A DNA stretch of 64,000 nucleotides from a bacterium (GTDB lineage: Bacteria; UBA8248). The notes below the pieces were generated by a model that was not told where the DNA came from, ran no database searches, and saw nothing but the letters and a program-made list of their open reading frames with translations. The stretch's first letter is position 1, and each line of letters opens with the position of its first letter. Made by a program: the position numbers and the translations under genes. The stretch is taken from positions 1 through 64,000 of the forward strand of contig JAJEJD010000024.1 in the NCBI GenBank assembly GCA_022828125.1, given 5' to 3'. This document shows positions 38,222 through 46,417 of the stretch, piece by piece.

Positions 38222-38953
38222 TCAGAAACTGGGCGGCGTGGATACCCACAGGAGCTTCGCGGGCTTCTTGTAGGGGTTCGCCACCCGGTGGTTCCTGTCC
38301 GAGGCGAAATAAAACCACTCCCCCCGCTTCGCCTTGGCGCGCCTCTCTCCGCACGTGACCTGCACCTTGCCCTTGAGCACGTAGCCGAACTCCTCGCCCG
38401 CGTGCGCGTCCTCATAAATCGACTGGCCCGGCTCCATCGTCACGAGGGCGGGCTCCATGTTGCGGTTTGCCGTACCGGGCACCATGAGTTCGAAGGCGCT
38501 GACTTCCTCGTATGTCGTCGCGTGGCGCGAATCGATGGGGCCGAAGGCGATTCTTCCCCCCTCGAAGCCCTGGAAGAACTCGACGATGTCCGTATCGAGC
38601 GCTTCGAGAATCTCCAGCAGGCTCTCCAGGGAGGGCGAGGTCAGGTCGCGCTCGAGCTGTGAGATGAACCCCTTGGTCAGGTTCGAGCGATGGGCGAGTT
38701 CCTCCTGCGTCAGGCCGTGGGAGAGGCGAATGCCCCGGATGCGCGCGCCCACGCGCAGCATGCTCTCCACGGAGCGGCTCATGCCTGTCCTGCTCGGCTT
38801 GTCCTGGGATTCGCTCGCCATCACCTCACCCGTCTGTAGTCTATCCGTATCCGGGCCGGAGCGAACCGGCGCGGCTGTGTCTGTCCGATGGATTCGGCCG
38901 CACGATTCCGCAGGCTGTGAGGGGGCCGGGCGGTCGAACCGGTTGTTTAGCAA
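38222..38953 (-). CDS. XRE-family transcriptional regulator with C-terminal cupin (PuuR-like)
   Basis: RIRGIRLSHGLTQEELAHRSNLTKGFISQLERDLTSPSLESLLEILEAL...GEEFGYVLKGKVQVTCGERRAKAKRGEWFYFASDRNHRVAN; heads the polyamine operon. Confidence 0.9.
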   Translation of the reverse strand: MLNNRFDRPAPSQPAESCGRIHRTDTAAPVRSGPDTDRLQTGEVMASESQDKPSRTGMSRSVESMLRVGARIRGIRLSHGLTQEELAHRSNLTKGFISQLERDLTSPSLESLLEILEALDTDIVEFFQGFEGGRIAFGPIDSRHATTYEEVSAFELMVPGTANRNMEPALVTMEPGQSIYEDAHAGEEFGYVLKGKVQVTCGERRAKAKRGEWFYFASDRNHRVANPYKKPAKLLWVSTPPSF

Positions 38954-39067
38954 ACAATGATTACAAAAATATGTTTCCTAAACAACAGGGTGAAACATAT
39001 ATAGTTTTTGGGCTGCGGTGTCAACGATTTCCGCAGGCAAAAAGGCCCCGCACACCTCCCTCGGCTT

Positions 39068-39193
39068 AAAAAGCAACCCCCCCTACCCCCCCTTGACAGG
39101 GGGGTATAAAAAGGCGATGCGCCCCCGCCAAGCTGAGGGGGTTTTGCTTTTTCTTGCCCCCCTGACAAGGGGGGGTAGGGGGGGTTGCTTTTT
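39068..39193. repeat. Palindromic MITE-like element, copy A
   Basis: AAAAAGCAACCCCCCCTACCCCCCCTTGACAGGGGGG ... CCCCCCTGACAAGGGGGGGTAGGGGGGGTTGCTTTTT. Confidence 0.75.
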
Positions 39194-39388
39194 GAGGAGA
39201 GAGCCTGCGCCGCCCGGGTTCGGATTTTAGCCGTCATTCCGGCTTTCGCCGGAATGACGGCGGTAGTCAGTTCCGAGCGAGGAGGACTATTTCAACAACT
39301 ACTAATTCGGATGACGATTGCGCGGGGTTTTGCTATTTTATGGACGAGTCGGCTATCGACATTCCATACCGTCTTCATGGAGAGAGAA

Positions 39389-39640
39389 ATGGCGGCAAAC
39401 ATCGAAGTCTACACCACCGAACCCTGCACCTTCTGCCTGGCCGCGAAGAACCTCTTGAAAAAGCGCGGTCTCGAATGGACCGAGCATCTCGTGTTCGGCG
39501 GCACGCCCGAATGGGACGCCATGATCGCGCGCACCGGCGGCAAGTCGGTGCCCCAGATCGTCATCGACGATGAGGTCATCGGCGGCTTCCCGCAGCTTCA
39601 GGCCTACGACAAGGAAGGCAAGCTGAGCGAACTGGCGTAA
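39389..39640 (+). CDS. grxC: Glutaredoxin 3
   Basis: MAANIEVYTTEPCTFCLAAKNLLKKRGLEW...GGKSVPQIVIDDEVIGGFPQLQAY. Confidence 0.92.
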   Translation: MAANIEVYTTEPCTFCLAAKNLLKKRGLEWTEHLVFGGTPEWDAMIARTGGKSVPQIVIDDEVIGGFPQLQAYDKEGKLSELA

Positions 39641-39654
39641 AGGCGGAACCGACC

Positions 39655-39694
39655 GGGCCGTCCGCGCGGGAATGCGCGGGCGGCCCTTATTTTT
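39655..39694 (+). terminator. Intrinsic terminator after glutaredoxin gene
   Basis: GGGCCGTCCGCGC-GGGAAT-GCGCGGGCGGCCC-TTATTTTT. Confidence 0.85.
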
Positions 39695-39809
39695 GCTTAC
39701 GACCTGTGGGCGGCGTTTCGCGCAAGCCCGAAAGAAGATACCCTGCCATTCCCTGACATCACGAAATGCCGCCCCCGAGAGCGCGGCTTTGAGCCTGGAG
39801 GAAACCACC

Positions 39810-41243
39810 ATGCCGCTCATGAGTCCCGAAGAATACAAGAAGAGTCTCCGTGACGGCCGCGTCGTCTACTACCGGGGCGAGCGGGTGGAGGACGTGGCCG
39901 CCCACCCCGTCATCGGTATTGCGGTCGATCACGCCGCCATCGACTACGAGATGGCCGAAGACGAGAAGGATAAAGAACTCGCTCTCGTCGACGGCCCGGA
40001 CGGCCCCTATTCGCGCTACTACCACATCCCGGAGAACGCGGACGACCTCTTAAAGCGCAGCGCATTGATCGAGCGCGCCACGGCCCTTGGCGGCACCCTC
40101 GTCGTCCTCATCAAGGAGATCGGGACCGACGCGCTCTTCGCCCTGCGTCTCCTCGCCTCCTACATGGACAAGAATATGGGCACGAGCTACCTGGAGCGCG
40201 TCAAGAAATTCCACGAGCACTGCCGGGACAACGACCTCGCCGTCGCCGTCGCCCAGACAGACGTGAAAGGAGACAGAGGGAAAGGCCCCGCCGATCAGGC
40301 GCATCCCGATTACTACGTCCGCGTCGCCGCCGAGGATGAGGAGGGAATCACTCTCCGCGGGGCGAAGGTGCACACCTCGGTTTCCACGAACGCGCACGAG
40401 ATCATCGTGCTGCCGACGCGGAACATGCGCGCGGGCGACGAAGCCTATGCGGTGGCCTGCGCCGTGCCCGCCAACGCGGCAGGCCTCACCATGCTGGCGA
40501 GCGGCTACGGGGGCCGGAAGGGAACGGATTTCGAAAACCCGATTTCGAGCAAGCACAAGATGATGGAGACGCTCACCGTCTTCGACGACGTAAAAGTCCC
40601 CTGGGAGCGCGTGTTCTTAAACGGCGAGGTGGAGATGGCCGGGCCGCTCGCCAAGACGTTCGTCGAGTTCCACCGCTTCACCGCCGTGAGCTACAAGCTG
40701 CCGCTGGTCGATCTCTTTGTGGGCGCGTCGCACCTGATGGCGGAGTACAACGGCATCCTGCGCGCGGGCCACGTGCGCGACAAGCTCGCCAAGCTCATCT
40801 CCTACGCGCAGATCTGCCGGGGCATGACGCGCGAGGCCGCGAGGGAGTGCAAGGTGACCGACGGCGTCGCCGTGCCGAACGCGGAGATCATCAACATCGC
40901 GAAGCTGCATTTCGCCACCGGCTACCACCAGGCGCTCGCGTGGGTGCAGGACATCGCGGGGGGGCTGCTCGTCACGGGCCCGAGTGCGGAGGACATGGAC
41001 GACCCGAAGCTCGCCGAGCTCATCGACAAATACCTGGGCGCCTCGCCCGCCGCGTCGACGGAAGAGCGCCTCAGGCTCATGAACCTGATCGCCGAGATCA
41101 CCGCGTCCGACTTCGCGGGCTATCAGGCCGTGCTGGCGATTCACGCCGAGGGCAGCATCGAGGCGGAGAAGATGACCATCTGGCGCGAGCACGAGGTCGC
41201 CCCCGCCATCGACTACGCGAAACGCCTCGCGGGCATCGAATAA
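39810..41243 (+). CDS. 4-hydroxyphenylacetate 3-monooxygenase (HpaB)-family flavoprotein
   Basis: MPLMSPEEYKKSLRDGRVVYYRGERVEDVAAHP...FHRFTAVSYKLPLVDLFVGASHLMAEYNG...HFATGYHQALAWVQDIAGGLLVTGPSAEDM. Confidence 0.88.
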   Translation: MPLMSPEEYKKSLRDGRVVYYRGERVEDVAAHPVIGIAVDHAAIDYEMAEDEKDKELALVDGPDGPYSRYYHIPENADDLLKRSALIERATALGGTLVVLIKEIGTDALFALRLLASYMDKNMGTSYLERVKKFHEHCRDNDLAVAVAQTDVKGDRGKGPADQAHPDYYVRVAAEDEEGITLRGAKVHTSVSTNAHEIIVLPTRNMRAGDEAYAVACAVPANAAGLTMLASGYGGRKGTDFENPISSKHKMMETLTVFDDVKVPWERVFLNGEVEMAGPLAKTFVEFHRFTAVSYKLPLVDLFVGASHLMAEYNGILRAGHVRDKLAKLISYAQICRGMTREAARECKVTDGVAVPNAEIINIAKLHFATGYHQALAWVQDIAGGLLVTGPSAEDMDDPKLAELIDKYLGASPAASTEERLRLMNLIAEITASDFAGYQAVLAIHAEGSIEAEKMTIWREHEVAPAIDYAKRLAGIE

Positions 41244-41257
41244 AAGGAGAGCACCGG

Positions 41258-41965
41258 ATGAACCCGACCCAGGCGCTCGTCGCCATCTGGCTGAACGTCG
41301 CTTCCGAGAACACCGAAGAATTCAGGAAGTGGCACAACTGCGAGCACTCGACCGACAGGATGGACGGCCCCGGTTTCCGCGTCGGCTACCGCTACAACGC
41401 GGTGGACAAGAACGCGAACCACAACATCCTCTGCACCTTCGAGGGGGACACGCTTGCGGCGTTTACGAGCGATTACTACAAAGAATCGAGGGACAACCCC
41501 TCCCCGTGGACACGCCAGTGCATGGCCTTCATCAACAATGCCGAGCGCGCCGTCTACAGCCTTCAGACTTCCATCGGCGAGCCGCACCGCTACGATTCGC
41601 CCTGGCTCTATATGGTGAGTCCCAACCCCGACACCGAGGAGATGAAAGAGGAGATGCTCGCCTGGTACCGCGAAGAGCACCTGGAGCGCCTGTATGCGGT
41701 GGAAGGCATGACGCGGGGCCGCGTGTATCAGCTCGAATCCGAGGCTACCGGCGGGGCAACGGCGGAGGCCGAGATACAGGAGACGAAGACGGGCGCGCGC
41801 CGCATCATCGCGATCTACGACATGGAAGACCCGGCCATCCCGCTATCGGACGCCTGGGAGGAAGCCGCCTACGGCACGCCGAGAAGCGCGGCCATGCGGC
41901 CGAATCTGGGGAATGCGGTAAGGGAGACCTGGTGGCTGGATTTCGTGAAGTGGAAGCGAGGGTGA
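41258..41965 (+). CDS. Conserved protein, putative dimeric alpha-beta barrel (EthD-like), downstream of HpaB-family gene
   Basis: MNPTQALVAIWLNVASENTEEFRKWHNCEHSTDRMDGPGFRVGYRY...MLAWYREEHLERLYAVEGMTRGRVY. Confidence 0.65.
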   Translation: MNPTQALVAIWLNVASENTEEFRKWHNCEHSTDRMDGPGFRVGYRYNAVDKNANHNILCTFEGDTLAAFTSDYYKESRDNPSPWTRQCMAFINNAERAVYSLQTSIGEPHRYDSPWLYMVSPNPDTEEMKEEMLAWYREEHLERLYAVEGMTRGRVYQLESEATGGATAEAEIQETKTGARRIIAIYDMEDPAIPLSDAWEEAAYGTPRSAAMRPNLGNAVRETWWLDFVKWKRG

Positions 41966-41967
41966 GG

Positions 41968-42537
41968 ATGAGGCCGCTCCCGGTGGTGCTTTGCCTGTGG
42001 CTCATGGCGTGGACGGGCGCTGCGTCCGTCATGGCGGCGGGGGTTTCGTGCGACGACTGGAATACGCAAGCCTTCTTCGAGCGCGCAGGTGCAAAGGATA
42101 TCGCCCGGTGCATCAAGGCCGGGGAGAACCCGGTCTCGCGGAGCGTATTCAGCGGAGACACCCCCCTCCACAACGCGGCGGCTTACGGCAGGAACCCGGC
42201 GGTCATCGAGGCGCTCGTGAAGGCGGGGGCGAATCCCAACGCGCGGAATCTCTACAGGAGAACGACGCCCCTGCACGCGGCCGCTGCGTTCAGCGAAACG
42301 CCGGCGATAGTGGAGGCGCTCGTGAAGGCGGGCGCCAAGGTGAACATTCGGGACAAGTTCAAGCAAACGCCCCTGCACGCGGCGGCTCGGGAGAGCAAGG
42401 CGCCGGCGGTCGTTAAGGCCCTGCTGGATGCGGGCGCGAACCCTGCGGCCAGAAACAAATCCGGCAAGACGCCGCGTGATTACGCGAAAGAGAACGCAGC
42501 ACTCCAGGGGACGAAGGTTTATGAGCGGCTGAAATAG
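41968..42537 (+). CDS. Secreted ankyrin-repeat protein
   Basis: Signal peptide; ankyrin repeats SGDTPLHNAAAYGRNPAVIEALVKAGANPNARNLYRRTTPLHAAAAFSETPAIVEALVKAGAKVNIRDKFKQTPLHAAARESK. Confidence 0.9.
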   Translation: MRPLPVVLCLWLMAWTGAASVMAAGVSCDDWNTQAFFERAGAKDIARCIKAGENPVSRSVFSGDTPLHNAAAYGRNPAVIEALVKAGANPNARNLYRRTTPLHAAAAFSETPAIVEALVKAGAKVNIRDKFKQTPLHAAARESKAPAVVKALLDAGANPAARNKSGKTPRDYAKENAALQGTKVYERLK

Positions 42538-42591
42538 GCGCGGCTCAGGCAGGAACCAATGGCGGACACCCGGGGCCACTCCTTTTGACAG

Positions 42592-42714
42592 AAAAGCAAC
42601 CCCCCCTACCCCCCCTTGTCAGGGGGGCAAGAAAAAGCAAAACCCCTTCAGCCCGGTGGGGGCGCATCGCCTTTTTATACCCCCCTGACAAGGGGGGTAG
42701 GGGGGGTTGCCTTT
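42592..42714. repeat. Palindromic MITE-like element, copy B (inverted relative to copy A)
   Basis: AAAAGCAACCCCCCCTACCCCCCCTTGTCAGGGGGGCAAG ... ATACCCCCCTGACAAGGGGGGTAGGGGGGGTTGCCTTTA; followed by ACTTCTTCAACAGCCCC. Confidence 0.75.
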
Positions 42715-42883
42715 ATCCCCTGAGGAGGGGACTTCTTCAACAGCCCCTCCTCACGCGCGTCCGACCCCGGCTACCCTTCCCCCGGATTCCCTGCTAAAAG
42801 ACGCAGGCGGGGAAAGCCTGCGGGGATGCCTCCCGGGCAGGGAACTCGAACTTTTCATCATCCGTCATAAAAGGAGCGCGGAA

Positions 42884-43354
42884 ATGGCGATTCGGCCGAA
42901 GGAACTACCCGAAACCACGGAGAACTGGGCGGAAGCGGACTTCAAGGGCCATTCGAAGAGCATCGTCACCCTGATGCGCGGATACACCCTGGTGATGGAC
43001 GAACCCAAGCACCTGGGCGGCTCCGGCGAGGGCCCCTCGCCCATGGACTATCAGGCGACCTCGCTCGCCGGCTGCACCGCGGTGATGCTCGAGAGATGCG
43101 CCAGGGACGCGAAGCTGGAAATCGGCTCCCTCAAGGTGAAATCGGCCATCGTCTACAGCCCCAGGGGCATCGCTGGCCGGGAGGGCTACCAGCCGCACCC
43201 CACCGAGGCGCACAGCGAGATATGGCTCGATATCGACGCGGACCATGAGCAGATAGAGGCGCTCAAGGCGGAGTATTCCCGCAGATGCCCGGTGTACAAC
43301 CTCTACAAGGCGAGCGGCTGCGCGATGCGCGACACCTGGCACGTGAACGAATAG
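42884..43354 (+). CDS. OsmC family protein
   Basis: GPSPMDYQATSLAGCTAVMLERCARDAKLEIGSLKVKS...CPVYNLYKASGCAM. Confidence 0.85.
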   Translation: MAIRPKELPETTENWAEADFKGHSKSIVTLMRGYTLVMDEPKHLGGSGEGPSPMDYQATSLAGCTAVMLERCARDAKLEIGSLKVKSAIVYSPRGIAGREGYQPHPTEAHSEIWLDIDADHEQIEALKAEYSRRCPVYNLYKASGCAMRDTWHVNE

Positions 43355-43610
43355 GCAGGGCGCGCGGGAAGGGGTTGCGCCCATTGCCCGTTTCATGACG
43401 CCCGCAAGGGCCGCGGCTTCGTTATGCCTGCCCTTGTCTCACGGCCTGCGCCGGCGAGAAGCCAACCTGTCATAAAAAAGTGGCGGCCATGGACGTGAAG
43501 CCATACAATAGAAAGCAGCTCTCATAGAGGTATGGGGAAAAAGATCACCGGAAGATGCAGGAATCGGCGTCGCGTGAAAGAACCGAATACCGCGGGAAGG
43601 CGCATGGAAC

Positions 43611-45938
43611 ATGACATCTAAGCCGAAGTCCGGTTTTTTCGATCTGGTAGTGGGTCGTTACTTCCGGACGATAGCCCTCACACTCCTGGTGACCGCGGTT
43701 CTCGCTGCGGGAGCGCAGCACCTGATTACCGTCAATGTAGGCATCCGAAATCACTTCGACCCGGACGATCCGCATTTGATCAAACTGGACGATTTCGAGA
43801 AGACCTACGCAGTGTCGGACAGCGTGCTCGTCATTGTTGCCCCGCCGAACGACACCGTTTTCACGCGCAAAGCACTCGTTGCGATTGAGCAACTGACGGA
43901 GGTGTTGTGGCAAACGCCTTATTCCGTCCGTGTCGATTCGATAACCAATTACCTGCACACCGAGGGAAGAGACGACACCCTGATCGTCGAGCAGCTGGTC
44001 GACGACGCGGCTTCGCTGGACGAGGCCAAACTCGCCCGCATCCGGAAGATTGCGCTCACCACGCAGGAAACGGCCGGCCGTTTCGTCTCTCGCGACGGTC
44101 GCGTGGCCGGGCTGATCGTGAGCCTGGCGATTCCCGACGAAAAACGGAAACAGCGCAAAATCGAAGTGGTCGACGGTCTCTACGGTCTCGTCAACAAACA
44201 GCGCGCGGCCAACCCCGACATCGCATATCACGTCTATGGTGAACTGTTGTTGAACCGGGCGGTTCGCGAGGCGCTGCATGAAGATATGTCCTTTTTGGCG
44301 CCAATCGCGTTTGCGATGATGGTTCTGGTGGCCATTTTATTACTGCGTTCGGTTTGGAGCGTTTGTGGAATTTTTGCGATGATAGCTGCGGCGATGGCGT
44401 CGAGTTTCGGTTTGGCCGGCTGGTTCGGATTGAAATTCTATGCGGAAAGCGGCGCCGCGGTATTCGTTCTGATGGCGATCGCCATCGCGCACTCCGTCCA
44501 CCTGATCGAGGGAATGACCGATGGAATGCTTCGTGGAATGGAACGTCAAGCCGCTGTTATTCATTCCCTGCAAATCAACGCCCATCCGATATTCCTCACT
44601 TCGCTCACCACCATGATCGGTTTTCTGAGTCTGAATTTCTCGGAAATGCCCCCGTTTCGAGTGATGGGAAATATCGTTGCGTTCGGCGCCATGTTCGCAT
44701 TTGTCTACGCGGTCACGCTTTTGCCTGCATTGTTGGCGATGATGCCCATGCGGGCGCCCGCCGAAAAGAAAAATGGAACGGCAGCTTTCAGGCGTTTGGG
44801 AGATTTCGTCGTTTCCAAAAGCACCATTTTGCTTTGGACTTTCGTCATACTCGTTCTGGTGAGCGCATTCGGCGTCTCGAGGATTAAACTGAATGACAAC
44901 AACAACGCCAAGCTGCTGAACGAAAGCTACGAACTGCGCCGATCGGGGGATTTCATAAACGAGAACTTTTCCGGGCTGGATTCCTTTGAGTATTCACTGA
45001 ATTCCGGGCGTGCAGGGGGAATCACCGACATCGAGTACCTGCACCGGGTGGATTCGTTCGCCAATTGGCTTCGCGAACAGCCTGAAGTTTCTCACGTCAC
45101 CTCGATTGCCGATATCATGAAGCGGATCAATCAGAATCTGCACAATGACGCAAAAGGCTCCTATGCCCTGCCGGCAAACTCCGACCTTGCGGCGCAATAC
45201 CTGCTTTTATATGAGTTCTCCCTGCCGGTCGGCCGCGACATAAACAATCTGCTCAACTTCGAGCGTTCGGCGACCCGGATGACCGTCGTGATCGGGGGCA
45301 TGTCGGTCAAGGAGCAGATTGCGCTGGACAATCGCGCTTCCGCCTGGCTGGGGAAAAATGCGCCGCAAATGCGAACCGGAGCGACCGGCGTCGCCATTGT
45401 CGGCGCTTACTCGGTGATGAGAAACATCGTGAATATGTTACTCGGCACCTTCATCGCGATATCGATCGTCTCGCTGATGTTGATTTTCGCGTTCAAAAGC
45501 CTTCGTCTGGGGCTTCTGAGTTTAATCCCCAATTTCGTTCCGGCAATCATGGCCATGGGGGCTTGGGGCTACGCCGTGGGAACCGTGAACATTGCGGCGT
45601 CAATCGTTACCGCGATAGCGTTCGCCATCGTTGTGGACGATACCATCCATCTCCTGTCCAAATACCTGAAATCACGCGAAGAGGGCAAATCACCTTCCGA
45701 GGCTATCGCGCCGACTTTCGAACTTGTCGGAAAACCGCTGCTGAGCACGACCTTGATTTTTGCGGTGGCGTTTTTCGTCTTCGGCGCATCGGGGCTGGTG
45801 ACCAATCAGACGCTCGGGTTGCTGGTCGGAATGACGGTCGTCATTGCGCTCGTTGCAGACCTCTTTTTGTTGCCGCCGCTTCTGCTGGCGCTCGACAGGG
45901 CGAAACACGGGCCGGCGCTCGGCGACCGGCCTTTATGA
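43611..45938 (+). CDS. RND/MMPL-family lipid or efflux transporter
   Basis: 775 aa, two RND halves; AIAIAHSVHLIEGMTDG and AIVVDDTIHLLSKYLKSREEGKSPSEAI TM4-type motifs; resembles lipid-transport RND proteins (HpnN/BstA type). Confidence 0.8.
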   Translation: MTSKPKSGFFDLVVGRYFRTIALTLLVTAVLAAGAQHLITVNVGIRNHFDPDDPHLIKLDDFEKTYAVSDSVLVIVAPPNDTVFTRKALVAIEQLTEVLWQTPYSVRVDSITNYLHTEGRDDTLIVEQLVDDAASLDEAKLARIRKIALTTQETAGRFVSRDGRVAGLIVSLAIPDEKRKQRKIEVVDGLYGLVNKQRAANPDIAYHVYGELLLNRAVREALHEDMSFLAPIAFAMMVLVAILLLRSVWSVCGIFAMIAAAMASSFGLAGWFGLKFYAESGAAVFVLMAIAIAHSVHLIEGMTDGMLRGMERQAAVIHSLQINAHPIFLTSLTTMIGFLSLNFSEMPPFRVMGNIVAFGAMFAFVYAVTLLPALLAMMPMRAPAEKKNGTAAFRRLGDFVVSKSTILLWTFVILVLVSAFGVSRIKLNDNNNAKLLNESYELRRSGDFINENFSGLDSFEYSLNSGRAGGITDIEYLHRVDSFANWLREQPEVSHVTSIADIMKRINQNLHNDAKGSYALPANSDLAAQYLLLYEFSLPVGRDINNLLNFERSATRMTVVIGGMSVKEQIALDNRASAWLGKNAPQMRTGATGVAIVGAYSVMRNIVNMLLGTFIAISIVSLMLIFAFKSLRLGLLSLIPNFVPAIMAMGAWGYAVGTVNIAASIVTAIAFAIVVDDTIHLLSKYLKSREEGKSPSEAIAPTFELVGKPLLSTTLIFAVAFFVFGASGLVTNQTLGLLVGMTVVIALVADLFLLPPLLLALDRAKHGPALGDRPL

Positions 45939-46099
45939 CGTTTCGTGACGGCGTGGGCCGAACGCATGAGGCCGTCGATGCGCCGGGCAGGCCGGAGCAT
46001 CGCGTCCGGCTTCCGGCGCCGCGTCCGGCTTCGGCCGCCGCCCGCCCCGCCGGCGCAGTTCCGTCAGCGTCTTGTGAGCCGACTTCCGCCATTCAAAAG

Positions 46100-46347
46100 A
46101 GGCTGTTGAAAAAGTTCCCTCTTGTCCGGGGACAAAGGCAACCCCCCCTACCCCCCCTTGTCAGGGGGGTAAGAAAAACCAAAACCCCGGGTCCGACGGC
46201 GGGCGTCGTCTTTTTTCATATTCCCCACCTGCCGGGGCGTCGGTCTTTTTTACCCCCCTGACAAGGGGGGGTAGGGGGGGTTGCCTTTATGGGGTTTCCC
46301 TTTCAGGGAGTTGCCATTACCCTCTCGGGGGCTTTTTCAACAGGCCC
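46100..46347. mobile_element. MITE-like element, copy C, with terminal inverted repeats
   Basis: GGCTGTTGAAAAAG (about 46101) and CTTTTTCAACAGGCC (about 46332) enclose the AAGGCAACCCCCCCTACCCCCCC...GGGGGGGTAGGGGGGGTTGCCTTT palindrome (46134-46289). Confidence 0.65.
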
Positions 46348-46417
46348 GTCCGTGTTCGCGGCATGCCCTCATTCCCGATAGCGTCCGTATTGCCGGCCAG
46401 GCCTTGCGGGAGCGCCT

